64,000 bases of DNA from Cyclobacteriaceae bacterium (lineage in GTDB: Bacteria; Bacteroidota; Bacteroidia; Cytophagales; Cyclobacteriaceae): assembly GCA_016787755.1 (NCBI GenBank), contig JAEUUA010000017.1, positions 29,134-93,133 on the forward strand, given 5' to 3'. Numbering within the stretch: the first letter of the stretch is position 1; every line of letters begins with the position of its first letter. The position numbers and the translations under genes are program-made. Shown one piece after another: positions 8,884-20,209 of the stretch. Under the pieces are notes generated by a model, which saw only the letters and a list, made by a program, of their open reading frames with translations, made no database searches and was not told the origin of the DNA.

Positions 8884-8907
8884 AAGGCTGGATTTATCCA
8901 GCCTTTT
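8884..8907 (+). terminator. Rho-independent terminator
   Basis: Perfect nine-base stem AAGGCTGGA / TCCAGCCTT (8884-8892 and 8897-8905) with loop TTTA, followed by a short T run. It ends the citrate synthase transcript. Confidence 0.8.
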
Positions 8908-8929
8908 CTATTACAACCAAACCTCTCCT

Positions 8930-9193
8930 ATGGCACTTACAGATGATTTTAATACTGCTGTCGTTCGTTCTAAAGAACTGACTCAACGACCTACCAATGC
9001 CGACTTATTAAGTCTTTACGCACTCTACAAACAAGCCACTGAAGGCGATGTAACGGGTGACAGACCCGGTGGCTTCGATTTCAAAGCGATTGCCAAGTTT
9101 GATGCCTGGGCAGAACGCAAAGGCATCTCAAAAGAAAAAGCAATGGAAGATTATGTGGCATTAATAAACGCCCTTCATCAAACTAAGTCTTAA
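8930..9193 (+). CDS. Acyl-CoA-binding protein
   Basis: An 87-residue four-helix ACBP, the same size as the animal and yeast proteins. It binds medium- and long-chain acyl-CoA in the cytoplasm. Family residues are visible: LLSLYALYKQATEGDV (helix 2 with the ligand Tyr and Lys), then KFDAWAERKGISKEKAMEDYV (helix 3 to 4). The family is common in eukaryotes and patchy in bacteria, though present in many Bacteroidota. It sits between citrate synthase and rsmE, six bases before the rsmE start, so it may be cotranscribed with rsmE and ligA. No regulatory site is obvious. Confidence 0.93.
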   Translation: MALTDDFNTAVVRSKELTQRPTNADLLSLYALYKQATEGDVTGDRPGGFDFKAIAKFDAWAERKGISKEKAMEDYVALINALHQTKS

Positions 9194-9199
9194 TTCATT

Positions 9200-11925
<2,726 letters not shown>

Positions 11926-11970
11926 AATACCAATTGAATAATTTACCTGATACTTTATTAGCTTTCGGCC

Positions 11971-12480
11971 ATGTTTAAAATGAATTTTCTCAAAATGCGT
12001 ACTAAGACTGCGCTGAAAAATAACAAAACCGAACGTTCCAGTAAACCTTATAAGCAAGCATCAACCATTGGAATCGTATTTAGTGTAGAAGACAAACAGA
12101 AACATCAGGACGTAAAGGATTTCATTCATTTGTTGGAAAAAGATGGAAAGAAAGTAACTGTATTGGAATTCCTACCAGAGAAAAAAGAGAATTATGAATT
12201 TAAGTTTGATTTCTTCACCCTACAGGAATTGAATTTTTGGGGAACTCTGGAATCACCGGTTGCCAATAAGTTTACCGATACCGCATTTGATTATTTGTTT
12301 TACCTGGATAGGGAATCGAATCCATTATTGTTAAACTTGCTGGCCCGTTGCAAAGCTCAATGCCGCATTGGGCGGTTTAATGAAGACGAGCGCGAATATT
12401 TCGAATTAATGATCGAACAAAAGGGAACTAACAAGGGGTTAATTGAAACTATGTATAGTTATACGAGCCAATTAAGATAG
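11971..12480 (+). CDS. Conserved Bacteroidota protein of unknown function (DUF6913-like)
   Basis: A 169-residue soluble protein with no signal peptide or membrane helix. The first 30 residues are basic. The remainder alternates strands and helices: IGIVFSVEDKQKHQDVKDFIHLLEK, then KKVTVLEF and DYLFYLDRESNPLLLNLLARCKAQCRIGRF, which reads like an alpha/beta fold. I believe it belongs to the DUF6913 group found beside dapA in Bacteroidota, but that name is from memory. The gene ends one base before the dapA start region (stop at 12478-12480, dapA ATG at 12482), so the two are coupled. TAGCTTTC, near the -7 consensus, ends four bases before the ATG. Confidence 0.75.
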   Translation: MFKMNFLKMRTKTALKNNKTERSSKPYKQASTIGIVFSVEDKQKHQDVKDFIHLLEKDGKKVTVLEFLPEKKENYEFKFDFFTLQELNFWGTLESPVANKFTDTAFDYLFYLDRESNPLLLNLLARCKAQCRIGRFNEDEREYFELMIEQKGTNKGLIETMYSYTSQLR

Positions 12481-12481
12481 T

Positions 12482-13351
12482 ATGAAGACGTTGCACGGTA
12501 CAGGTGTTGCTTTAGTTACACCCATGAATGAGAGGAAAGAAATTGACTTTAAAGCGTTGAGGCGATTGCTGAATTATACTGCTGCGGGTGTAGATTATTA
12601 TGTTGTGATGGGAACTACCGGTGAATCAGCAACACTAACGAAAGAAGAAAAGAAATCAGTGCTTGCTTTTGTGCTTGCCTACAATCACAAAAAATTACCT
12701 ATCGTTTATGGTATTGGAGGCAATAATACGCAGCAAGTTGTTGAAGAAATAAAATCAACCAATCTGAAAGGTGTTGATGCACTTCTGTCGGTTAGTCCCT
12801 ATTACAATAAACCTTCGCAGGAAGGAATCTATCAACATTTTAAAGCTGTGGCGAAGGCAGCTCGGCTTCCAGTAATTCTGTATAATGTACCCGGTCGCAC
12901 GGCTTCTAATCTCACTGCTGAAACAACACTTCGCTTAGCTCGCATTAAAAATATCATTGGAGTAAAAGAAGCTTCCGGCAATCTGGAGCAATGCATGAAA
13001 ATCGTTAAAGAGAAACCAGCCGATTTTATGTTGATCTCGGGTGATGATTTGCTCACACTACCCATCTACTCGATTGGCGGTGTTGGTGTAATTTCTGTGC
13101 TTGCCAATGCGTTGCCCAAAGTGTTTTTAAAAGTGAAACAAAATTTTCATGCAGGGAAATTAGTGAGTGCGCAGAATGAGCACTTCAAACTACTTGACAT
13201 GAACGCACCCATGTATGAGGAAGGTAATCCGGTTGGTGTAAAGTATCTGATGAGCTTGCAAGGTATTTGTGAACCGTTTGTGCGGATGCCTTTGATGGAA
13301 GCATCTGTTGATCTTAAAAAGAAGATCAACAGGCTATATAAAAAGCTATAA
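12482..13351 (+). CDS. dapA: 4-hydroxy-tetrahydrodipicolinate synthase
   Basis: DapA condenses pyruvate with aspartate semialdehyde, the first committed step of lysine and diaminopimelate synthesis. The protein is 289 residues, a (beta/alpha)8 aldolase of the NAL/DapA family. Visible residues are the Schiff-base Lys162 in GVKEASG, Tyr134 in LYNVPGRT, and the substrate loop MGTTGESATL at about 43-52. It is one base downstream of the unknown gene 11971. The stop is 18 bases from the convergent stop of the VOC gene, leaving no room for a terminator. Confidence 0.97.
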   Translation: MKTLHGTGVALVTPMNERKEIDFKALRRLLNYTAAGVDYYVVMGTTGESATLTKEEKKSVLAFVLAYNHKKLPIVYGIGGNNTQQVVEEIKSTNLKGVDALLSVSPYYNKPSQEGIYQHFKAVAKAARLPVILYNVPGRTASNLTAETTLRLARIKNIIGVKEASGNLEQCMKIVKEKPADFMLISGDDLLTLPIYSIGGVGVISVLANALPKVFLKVKQNFHAGKLVSAQNEHFKLLDMNAPMYEEGNPVGVKYLMSLQGICEPFVRMPLMEASVDLKKKINRLYKKL

Positions 13352-13369
13352 ACACTATCAGTTAATAGA

Positions 13370-13837
13370 TCAGGCTTTGTCGTAAGCTGCTTTCAGAACA
13401 GCCATGTCAAGTTTGTTCATTTTTAACATCGCGGCCATTACATTGTTTGCCTTTGTGCGATCTTTATCCCCTAACAACTGACCTAAAATTGGCGGAACTA
13501 TTTGCCACGACAATCCATATTTATCTTTAAGCCATCCACAGCGCGATTCCTGACCACCCGCTGAAAGTTGGGCCCACAACTCATCAATTTCAGATTGAGT
13601 CTCACAACTAACAAATAAAGAGATTGCCTCAGTAAATTTATATTGAGGCCCTCCGTTTAATGCTTGAAAAGTTTGTCCTTCCAACTGAAAGGTAGCTCCC
13701 ATGATAGAACCATTTGGTCCGGGTATTTTACTGATAATTTTTGAATCCTTAAAAATGGAACAGTAGAAAGTAATAGCTTCTTCTGCCTGATTTTCAAACC
13801 AAAGAAAAGGAGTTATTTTTTGAGTGATGGCTGCCAT
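13370..13837 (-). CDS. VOC-superfamily protein, PhnB-like
   Basis: A 155-residue glyoxalase/bleomycin-resistance (VOC) fold protein of the PhnB/3-demethylubiquinone-methyltransferase-like subgroup. It shows [18 protein letters not shown] at the start, [20 protein letters not shown], and the C-terminal [17 protein letters not shown] typical of that subgroup. The function of such proteins is not established despite the family names. I chose ATG 13837; the frame is open further upstream but overlaps the AHSA1 stop. It is the last of three minus-strand genes (14685 to 13370), 16 bases after the AHSA1-like gene. Confidence 0.88.
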   Translation of the reverse strand: MAAITQKITPFLWFENQAEEAITFYCSIFKDSKIISKIPGPNGSIMGATFQLEGQTFQALNGGPQYKFTEAISLFVSCETQSEIDELWAQLSAGGQESRCGWLKDKYGLSWQIVPPILGQLLGDKDRTKANNVMAAMLKMNKLDMAVLKAAYDKA

Positions 13838-13853
13838 ATTTTTTAGTAGTGGG

Positions 13854-14279
13854 TCATTTGCTTTGTACATACTGCTTGAAATTATCAAGTATCGCTTGCC
13901 AGCCACCCCTTTGCAGCTCAATTGAATTTTCACTTTCGGCCTCAAACGTTACAACAACTTTTACACGATCTCCTAACGGTTGAAAATCATTTTTTGCTTT
14001 TCTTCCATCATTCATTATATACTCAATCCGTTTGAACTTTTCCACTTTGGTGTATGTCCCTCCAAAATCAAAACTCATACTTCCATCGCGTGCCGCCATG
14101 GTGTAGGTGAACGTTCCGTTCACTTTTAAATCATTTTCAGCTTTGGGGGTATGCCAATCCGGGGATGCATTATTCCAATGAACAATGTGTTTGGGTTCTG
14201 ACCAACACTCCCAAACTTTTTCCATGGAAGATTGAATAGTTGCTCCAATTGTAATAACCGTCCGCTCTTTGGTTTCCAT
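13854..14279 (-). CDS. SRPBCC/AHSA1-like domain protein
   Basis: A 141-residue START-like (SRPBCC) protein with the AHSA1 pattern: [28 protein letters not shown] at the N-terminus, [22 protein letters not shown] in the middle and the C-terminal [14 protein letters not shown]. These proteins have a hydrophobic pocket for small ligands, but no reaction is known. It lies one base after the DUF1801-like stop, so the pair is translationally close. Triplets of DUF1801, AHSA1 and PhnB-type genes recur in Bacteroidota and are often called stress-related (inference). Confidence 0.88.
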   Translation of the reverse strand: METKERTVITIGATIQSSMEKVWECWSEPKHIVHWNNASPDWHTPKAENDLKVNGTFTYTMAARDGSMSFDFGGTYTKVEKFKRIEYIMNDGRKAKNDFQPLGDRVKVVVTFEAESENSIELQRGGWQAILDNFKQYVQSK

Positions 14280-14280
14280 A

Positions 14281-14685
14281 TTACTTTTTGTTAGATAATT
14301 TTGCTTTTTTTAGTTTAGGCATGGATAATTTCTTGTTCTCTGCCTCGACCCTATACTTTACGATTTTTGTGATTAACGAAAATGGTAACTTGCGTTCAAT
14401 TGGAAATTGAATAGATCCTTTTGCGGTTTTGTATTTTGTTAACTGAGTGGCAAACACTTCTACCGCCTTGCTACCAGGATAAAATCCAATGTGCGATTTG
14501 TATGCAGCAAAATGTACAAGATTCTTACCATTCAGCTTAATGGTTGGGATTGCATAATTAATGGTCTCAACCCCCCCTATTGCCGCTTTCGCAATTGTAA
14601 GTTTTACTTCTTTTAATATTGCCTGGATATCCTTGGGAAACAGGGCAATGTATTCTGCTATTGTTTTATAGGTTCCAGTTTGCAT
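14281..14685 (-). CDS. DUF1801/YdhG-like protein
   Basis: A 134-residue DUF1801 (YdhG-like) protein with a frataxin-like alpha/beta fold. The visible pattern is YIALFPKDIQAILKEVKLTI, ETINYAIPTIKLNGKNLVHFAAYKSHIGFYPGS and GSIQFPIERKLPFSLITKIV. Some relatives have been described as iron chaperones, but the role here is unknown. The C-terminus is Lys-rich. It is the first gene of the three-gene minus-strand set ending at 13370. A TTTG with a weak TAGATT box lies just upstream on the minus strand. Confidence 0.85.
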   Translation of the reverse strand: MQTGTYKTIAEYIALFPKDIQAILKEVKLTIAKAAIGGVETINYAIPTIKLNGKNLVHFAAYKSHIGFYPGSKAVEVFATQLTKYKTAKGSIQFPIERKLPFSLITKIVKYRVEAENKKLSMPKLKKAKLSNKK

Positions 14686-15030
14686 CCTGTTAATCTATGC
14701 CGTGATTTCAGTCAAATTGTAAGTCAAAGATAAAGAGATAATCATAAGGAGGGACTGGTGCAAAAGCGACAATTAATGTGGCTTCTTGCGACAACAATTT
14801 TAAAAAAATATTTATTTCCACTACCCAAACACCAACCATATTTCCCACAGGATAATAAAAGCTGGCAATCATTTGCAAGCCAACACTAGGATCGTCACCT
14901 GATACTTTCCTCATGGAACTATACTAAATCAATAAATTCTAGAATACGATACCCTCGAAAATAGACCTAAACTCATAAACACGGTTACTCATTCTGTTCA
15001 ACAAGTAAATTCATAATATCGATAAACAAG
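14686..15030. other. 345-base stretch without a convincing gene
   Basis: The only long frame is 68 codons on the minus strand at 14708-14914. It has no recognisable domain or leader and I leave it out. The right end abuts the terminator at 15031. I see no tRNA or repeat here. Confidence 0.5.
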
Positions 15031-15058
15031 AAAGGCCGAATCAAACGATTCAGCCTTT
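15031..15058 (-). terminator. Rho-independent terminator
   Basis: On the minus strand the 12-base stem AAAGGCTGAATC / GATTCGGCCTTT has one U-G wobble and a four-base loop, followed by a T-rich stretch. It ends the Hc1-like gene. Confidence 0.8.
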
Positions 15059-15081
15059 AATTTCATCACTCAAAGAGTGAT

Positions 15082-15261
15082 TTATTTCTCTTTATTCTTC
15101 AATTCCTGTACTTCCTGACGGATAGCCTGAGCAGCATTTTTAAGATCTTGCATACCTTTTCTGATGCGGGTACCGGCAGCGCTATTTGCCTTGTTGTAGA
15201 ACTTATCTGCATCTCCTTCAAGGGATGCAATCAGAGTCTTTAGATCTTCAAATTTTTTCAT
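15082..15261 (-). CDS. Hc1-like small histone H1-type protein
   Basis: A 59-residue basic, helical protein starting MKKFEDLKTLIASLEGDA, with NSAAGTRIRKGMQDLKNAAQ in the middle and ending EVQELKNKEK. This matches the small Bacteroidota proteins usually named histone H1 (Hc1 family). Unlike the Lys/Ala repeat proteins it looks like a folded helical hairpin. DNA binding is inferred from family naming. The gene is monocistronic, with an A/T-rich leader ending in ATAAAA before the ATG, and has a clear terminator 24 bases after the stop. Confidence 0.85.
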   Translation of the reverse strand: MKKFEDLKTLIASLEGDADKFYNKANSAAGTRIRKGMQDLKNAAQAIRQEVQELKNKEK

Positions 15262-15346
15262 TTTTATAGGATGTTTAGTTTTTAATATTGATTTCTAGTG
15301 CCAATTTAAGCAAAAACCTTTTAAAACAACCTAAAAAGCCATTTTT

Positions 15347-16600
15347 TTAGAACTTGGTTACTGCCACTAATTCCTCCTTTTTGTAAAAACCACTATCGAG
15401 CTTCGTTTTTAGCGCAGAAAAGGCCTTTAGAGTCTCATCAACATCTGCCAGCGTATGAGCCGCTGTCGGGATAATTCTGAACATAATAACGTCTTTAGGC
15501 ACTACAGGGTAGATAACTACCGAACAAAAGATCCCATAATTCTCTCTTAAATCCATTGACATATTTGCCGCTTCGCCTACTCCACCTTTAAACAAAACAG
15601 GTGTGGGTGGGGTCTGGGTTTCATTGATCGCAAACCCTCTTTCCTTCAATCCACTTTTTATGGCTGCCATGATTTTCTTCAAGTCCGCGCGCATTTCAGG
15701 ATGCCTCTTCACCAATTCTAATCTTTTTAATCCACCGATCACCAATGGCATGGGTAATGACTTGGCATAAATCTGTGAACGGACTGAGTACCGTAAGTAT
15801 TTTAAGATATTCTTATCGCCCGCTACAAATGCACCTATACTGGCCATGGATTTTGCAAATGTGCTGAAATACAAGTCAATTTCATGTTGAACTCCTTGCT
15901 CCTCACCCACACCTGCTCCAGTAGCACCCATGGTTCCGAATCCGTGCGCATCATCCACAAACAACCGGAAATTATATTTCTTTTTAAGTTCAACTATCCC
16001 TTTTAAATCGCCCATGTTACCCGACATACCAAATACACCTTCGGTTATAACCAGTATTCCTCCTCCCGTTTCAGTAGCCAATTTGGTAGCCCGCTGAAGT
16101 TGTTTCTCCAGGTTCTCCATATTGTTGTGTGGATACACAAAGCGCTTGCCCATATGCAAACGAACACCATCAATGATACAGGCATGCGATTCAGAATCAT
16201 AGACGATCACGTCCTTGCGATCAACCAATGCATCGATAATAGAAAGCACTCCCTGATAGCCATAGTTTAAAAGCATGGCATCCTCTTTCATTACAAAGGC
16301 AGCCAGTTGCTTCTCTAATTCAATGTGATGAACTGAATTACCAGACATCATACGGGCACCCATGGGGGCAGCAAGACCATATTGAGCGGTCGAATCAGCA
16401 TCGGCCTTTCTTACTTCAGGATGGTTGGCTAACCCCAGATAGTTATTCAAGCTCCAGTTTAGTACTGTTTTACCTCCAAATTTCATTCGGGGACCAATTT
16501 CACCTTCCAATTTTGGAAAGAAGAAATAGTCATCCGGTAGATGAGAATACTTAGCCAGCGGCCCGGCTTCCATGCGCAACTTTGAAAATAAGTCAACCAT
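15347..16600 (-). CDS. Alpha-oxoamine synthase (serine palmitoyltransferase or cysteate acyltransferase-like)
   Basis: A 417-residue PLP enzyme of the alpha-oxoamine synthase family. These enzymes condense an amino acid with an acyl-CoA or acyl-ACP and release CO2. Visible motifs are LNNYLGLANHPEV, GARMMSGNSVHHIELE, DSESHACIIDGVRLH (PLP-stacking His), VDDAHGFGTMG (PLP-contacting Asp and His), and FSTFAKSMASIGAF, with the Schiff-base Lys in the AKS triplet. In Bacteroidota such genes make the long-chain base of sphingolipids (from serine) or sulfonolipids (from cysteate); sequence alone does not tell which. KBL or BioF are less likely because no threonine-dehydrogenase or biotin genes are near. 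I chose ATG 16600 (MVDLFSKLR); an ATG at 16642 is possible. Confidence 0.88.
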   Translation of the reverse strand: MVDLFSKLRMEAGPLAKYSHLPDDYFFFPKLEGEIGPRMKFGGKTVLNWSLNNYLGLANHPEVRKADADSTAQYGLAAPMGARMMSGNSVHHIELEKQLAAFVMKEDAMLLNYGYQGVLSIIDALVDRKDVIVYDSESHACIIDGVRLHMGKRFVYPHNNMENLEKQLQRATKLATETGGGILVITEGVFGMSGNMGDLKGIVELKKKYNFRLFVDDAHGFGTMGATGAGVGEEQGVQHEIDLYFSTFAKSMASIGAFVAGDKNILKYLRYSVRSQIYAKSLPMPLVIGGLKRLELVKRHPEMRADLKKIMAAIKSGLKERGFAINETQTPPTPVLFKGGVGEAANMSMDLRENYGIFCSVVIYPVVPKDVIMFRIIPTAAHTLADVDETLKAFSALKTKLDSGFYKKEELVAVTKF

Positions 16601-16883
16601 TGAGTTAGATTTTTTCGTGGTTAGTGAATCAGCTTCATTCATAAGGTTTAATGCCCGAATATCAGCTAAAATTGCGGCAAAAATAAGAAAAAAGAATAAG
16701 GCTACATACATCTTCCACTAAATAGGAAGGTGATTTAATATGGCGGCTAATTAATGGTATTGATTCTTTTAGATTGTGAAGTTCAAATATTTCGCCTCTC
16801 CATCGCTTATCCTTATTATTGCTTTCCCTATTTATTCAACCAATGAGGTAGTAAATAGAGTCATTTAACATGAAGAATCATCC

Positions 16884-18380
16884 ATGCGAAAAATAAAGAA
16901 ATTATTAGTTGCCAACCGAGGTGAAATTGCTTTGCGCGTGATGCGGAGTGCTCGGGAATTAGGCATTAAAACGGTTGCTGTATTTAGTGAAATTGATCGG
17001 AATGCCCTGCATGTCCGGTTTGCCGATGAGGCTATTTGTATTGGGCCCCCTCCTTCCTCCCAATCGTATTTGGTGATGGATAAAATTATAGCTGCGGCTA
17101 TACAAACAAACGCAGATGCCATTCATCCCGGGTATGGTTTCCTTTCGGAGAATGAAGAGTTTGCAGCGTTAGTTCGCGATGCAGGAATGATTTTTATCGG
17201 ACCTTCACCCGAGTCAATTTTACTAATGGGCAGCAAGCTTGCAGCCAAAGCAGCGGTTGCAAAATTTAATGTTCCGTTAGTTCCTGGCACAGCTGAACCG
17301 ATAACAGATATTAGTGCTGCGAAGAAGATTGCAAAAGAAATTGGCTATCCTATTTTAATTAAAGCTAGTGCCGGGGGTGGTGGTAAGGGCATGCGCATCG
17401 TGGATGAAGAAGCGGATTTTGAAAATCAAATGGAACGTGCTGTAAGCGAAGCTACTTCAGCCTTTGGTGATGGTTCCGTCTTCATTGAGAAATACGTAAC
17501 CCAACCCCGGCATATTGAATTCCAGATTTTTGGTGATCAGCATGGCAATGTCGTTCATCTATTTGAACGTGAATGCTCCATTCAACGCAGGCATCAGAAA
17601 GTTATCGAAGAAGCTCCTTCTGCCATTCTAACACCTGAATTAAGAAAGCAAATGGGTGAAGCGGCAGTTAACGTGGCAAAGGCAGCCAATTATTACAATG
17701 CCGGCACTGTTGAATTTATCGTAGACGAAAATAAGAATTTTTACTTTTTAGAGATGAATACCCGGTTGCAGGTGGAACATCCGGTAACGGAGCAAATTAC
17801 AGGGTTGGACTTAGTGAAACTTCAAATAAAAATTGCTGAAGGCGAAAAACTTCCTTTCAACCAAGATGATCTGAAAATAACTGGGCACGCTGTTGAAGTA
17901 CGTGTGTATGCGGAAGACCCAGCGAACAATTTTCTGCCCGACATTGGAACCTTAAAAACGTATAGAAGGCCGCAAGGGCATGGTATACGCGTAGATGATG
18001 GGTTTGAACAAGGCATGACTATTCCGTTCTATTACGATCCTATGATTGCAAAGATGATTTGCCATGACGAGACGCGCGAAAGAGCCATTGAGAAAATGAT
18101 TCGGGCAATTGATGAATATGAAATCACAGGACTTGAGACCACCCTTGGCTTTTGCCGGTTTGTAATGACCCATGATGCGTTTCGGTCGGGCGATTTTGAT
18201 ACCAAGTTTGTAGAGAAATATTTTACCCCGGATGTTTTAAAACCAATGCCTAACGATGACGAAGAAAGATTAGCAGCTATGTTAGCCACTTTTTTAAAAG
18301 AGGATAACAAACAAATAATCGATGAATCAATTCAAGTAATCAATACGAGTCTCTGGAAGAAAAATCGAGTTAATGGCTGA
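16884..18380 (+). CDS. accC: Acetyl-CoA/propionyl-CoA carboxylase, biotin carboxylase subunit
   Basis: ATP-dependent biotin carboxylase, 498 residues against ~450 for E. coli AccC; the extra residues are C-terminal. Domains: biotin-carboxylase N domain (IKKLLVANRGEIALRVMRSA), ATP-grasp with KASAGGGGKGMRIV and FEKYV-like segments, and a C domain. Active-site stretches are ECSIQRRHQKVIEE and FLEMNTRLQVEHPVTE. No accB, BCCP or carboxyltransferase gene is adjacent, so the partner and substrate are not fixed by context; the length favours an acyl-CoA carboxylase subunit. The stop overlaps the start of the DUF1015 gene by eight bases. Confidence 0.93.
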   Translation: MRKIKKLLVANRGEIALRVMRSARELGIKTVAVFSEIDRNALHVRFADEAICIGPPPSSQSYLVMDKIIAAAIQTNADAIHPGYGFLSENEEFAALVRDAGMIFIGPSPESILLMGSKLAAKAAVAKFNVPLVPGTAEPITDISAAKKIAKEIGYPILIKASAGGGGKGMRIVDEEADFENQMERAVSEATSAFGDGSVFIEKYVTQPRHIEFQIFGDQHGNVVHLFERECSIQRRHQKVIEEAPSAILTPELRKQMGEAAVNVAKAANYYNAGTVEFIVDENKNFYFLEMNTRLQVEHPVTEQITGLDLVKLQIKIAEGEKLPFNQDDLKITGHAVEVRVYAEDPANNFLPDIGTLKTYRRPQGHGIRVDDGFEQGMTIPFYYDPMIAKMICHDETRERAIEKMIRAIDEYEITGLETTLGFCRFVMTHDAFRSGDFDTKFVEKYFTPDVLKPMPNDDEERLAAMLATFLKEDNKQIIDESIQVINTSLWKKNRVNG

Positions 18381-19674
18381 GATAAAACCCATTCGAGCAT
18401 GGCGTTATAACGAAACGCTGAATCAGAAAATTGATGACCTCACTTCACCCTTGTTTGATGTGGTTTCGGAACGGCAGCGAAAAGCATTGTATCAGAATCC
18501 GTACAACTCTATCCATCTGTCGGTTCCTCAAGGCCCTGAGGCAGCTACAAAAGCAGGGGTATTACTACAGGAATGGAAGGAAAAAGGAATCATTGTACAA
18601 GATAAGCTGCCTTCTATTTATGTGTACTACCAATATTTTAGATTAGCCGGTGCTACCAAAGAATATTGCCGCAAAGGTTTTATCAGTCACATCCGAACGT
18701 ATGATTGGGAAGATCATGTGATTTTAAGGCATGAAAATACAATTCCTAAATCTGTGAATGATCGGATTGAACTCCTTGAAACCACAGAACTGCACGTTAG
18801 TCCAACACATGGATTATATACAGATCCTTCGCATGAATTAGAAAAATATATGGATGAAGCCATCACCGCTCCGATCTATGAAGGGGAGGATTACCAAGGG
18901 GTGCGCGATGTATTGGCTGTTATCCAGGATGCGTACGTCATTCAAAAATTCATCGATTTAATAAAAGATAAAACAATTATTCTGGCAGATGGACATCATC
19001 GTTATGAAGGGTCTCTGCTTTACAAGAAAAAAAGAAAAGCTCAAAATTCTGATCACGAAGGCACTGAAGGATATAATTTTCATTTGATGTATCTGACCAA
19101 TACCGAATCTGATGATTTACGAATCCTCCCCACCCATCGATTAATACAAAATATTTCAGGGTTTGATGAAAATCAGATTGTTGAAAAACTGTCCGTTGAT
19201 TTTGTGATCAAAGAAATAGAAGATGCCGATACGCTAAACGAAATCATTGTCGGTAAAAAATGGGCCTTTGGAATTCTCTTCAAAAATCGAACGCTTAAAA
19301 TTCGATTAAAGTCTGAGTCCTTTCAAAAAATGAAATGGAACTTTCCTGAGGAAGTGAAAGCGATAGACCTCACGGTGCTTCATTATTTTATCATTGAGAA
19401 AATCCTGGGAATACCTGGTAAAGATCAGCGAAAATCTGAAAACATTTCATTTGATCGAAGTTTTTCAGATTGTCTTACGAAAGTAATTAAAGAGGAGGTA
19501 CAGATGGCTATCATTACCCAAGACATCTCCATCGAGGAAGTAAAGAAAGTGTGTGCCAGTGGATATACCATGCCTCAAAAGTCAACCTATTTTTATCCCA
19601 AAGTAATTTGTGGATTTTTATTTAGCTCCATTAAAGAACATGAATTTCAGTCGCCCACTTATTCTCGCTTCTAG
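18373..19674 (+). CDS. DUF1015 family protein
   Basis: A 433-residue DUF1015 protein of unknown reaction. Visible family features are FDVVSERQRKALYQNPYNSIHLSVP near the N-terminus, PSIYVYYQYF, ADGHHRYEGSLLYKKK near 208 (family signature with His residues), YNFHLMYLTN and ILPTHRLIQN. It begins inside the end of accC (8-base overlap) and its end overlaps the Maf gene by 35 bases, so the three genes are probably one transcript. No signal peptide is seen. In other bacteria DUF1015 genes often neighbour serA and serC; that is not so here. Confidence 0.88.
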   Translation: MAEIKPIRAWRYNETLNQKIDDLTSPLFDVVSERQRKALYQNPYNSIHLSVPQGPEAATKAGVLLQEWKEKGIIVQDKLPSIYVYYQYFRLAGATKEYCRKGFISHIRTYDWEDHVILRHENTIPKSVNDRIELLETTELHVSPTHGLYTDPSHELEKYMDEAITAPIYEGEDYQGVRDVLAVIQDAYVIQKFIDLIKDKTIILADGHHRYEGSLLYKKKRKAQNSDHEGTEGYNFHLMYLTNTESDDLRILPTHRLIQNISGFDENQIVEKLSVDFVIKEIEDADTLNEIIVGKKWAFGILFKNRTLKIRLKSESFQKMKWNFPEEVKAIDLTVLHYFIIEKILGIPGKDQRKSENISFDRSFSDCLTKVIKEEVQMAIITQDISIEEVKKVCASGYTMPQKSTYFYPKVICGFLFSSIKEHEFQSPTYSRF

Positions 19675-20206
19675 TTCACCACGCAGGCAATACCTGATGA
19701 AGGAAGCTGGGTTTCAATTTGCCATTCAGGTGCCTGATATTGATGAGTCGTTTCCCCACGAGTTACCGGTAAATTTTGTACCTAAATATCTGGCTGAGAA
19801 AAAAGCGAAAGTATTTCAATCGAAACTGACCAACGAAATTGTAATTACTGCGGATACGATTGTCATACTCAATAGTGCCATCTTAAACAAACCCCGCGAT
19901 CGTGGAGAAGCCATAAGCATGCTTACTCGGTTGAGCGGACAAACTCATACCGTAATTACTGCGGTGTGCCTGCTCTCCTGTGAAAAGCTGGATTGCTTTG
20001 ATGATTATACCAAAGTGACCTTTAAAAAACTCACGAAAGAGGAAATTGAATTTTATGTAGACACCTATCAACCGTATGATAAGGCCGGAGCCTATGGCGC
20101 CCAGGACTGGATCGGCATGGTAGCTATAAAAAAAATTAATGGCTCATATTTTACAGTGATGGGCATGCCTATGCATTTGGTGTATTCGCATCTTAAAGAC
20201 TTTTAA
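19640..20206 (+). CDS. Maf-like nucleotide pyrophosphatase
   Basis: A 188-residue Maf/YhdE-family protein that hydrolyses non-canonical or pyrimidine nucleoside triphosphates to monophosphates. Motifs: LILASSSPRRQYLMKEAGF (phosphate-binding SSPRR), ADTIVILN (metal Asp), and YDKAGAYGAQDWIGMVAIKKINGSYFTVMGMP. I chose ATG 19640 (MNFSRPL), because the SxSPRR motif normally begins about ten residues from the start; ten codons upstream are also open but lie inside DUF1015. The following CPBP gene starts four bases after this stop. Confidence 0.93.
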   Translation: MNFSRPLILASSSPRRQYLMKEAGFQFAIQVPDIDESFPHELPVNFVPKYLAEKKAKVFQSKLTNEIVITADTIVILNSAILNKPRDRGEAISMLTRLSGQTHTVITAVCLLSCEKLDCFDDYTKVTFKKLTKEEIEFYVDTYQPYDKAGAYGAQDWIGMVAIKKINGSYFTVMGMPMHLVYSHLKDF

Positions 20207-20209
20207 TGC

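Noticed and set aside
14708..14914. 68-codon minus-strand frame
   Set aside because: No recognisable domain, no leader, and it lies in an AT-rich gap. A decayed gene fragment is possible but cannot be supported.
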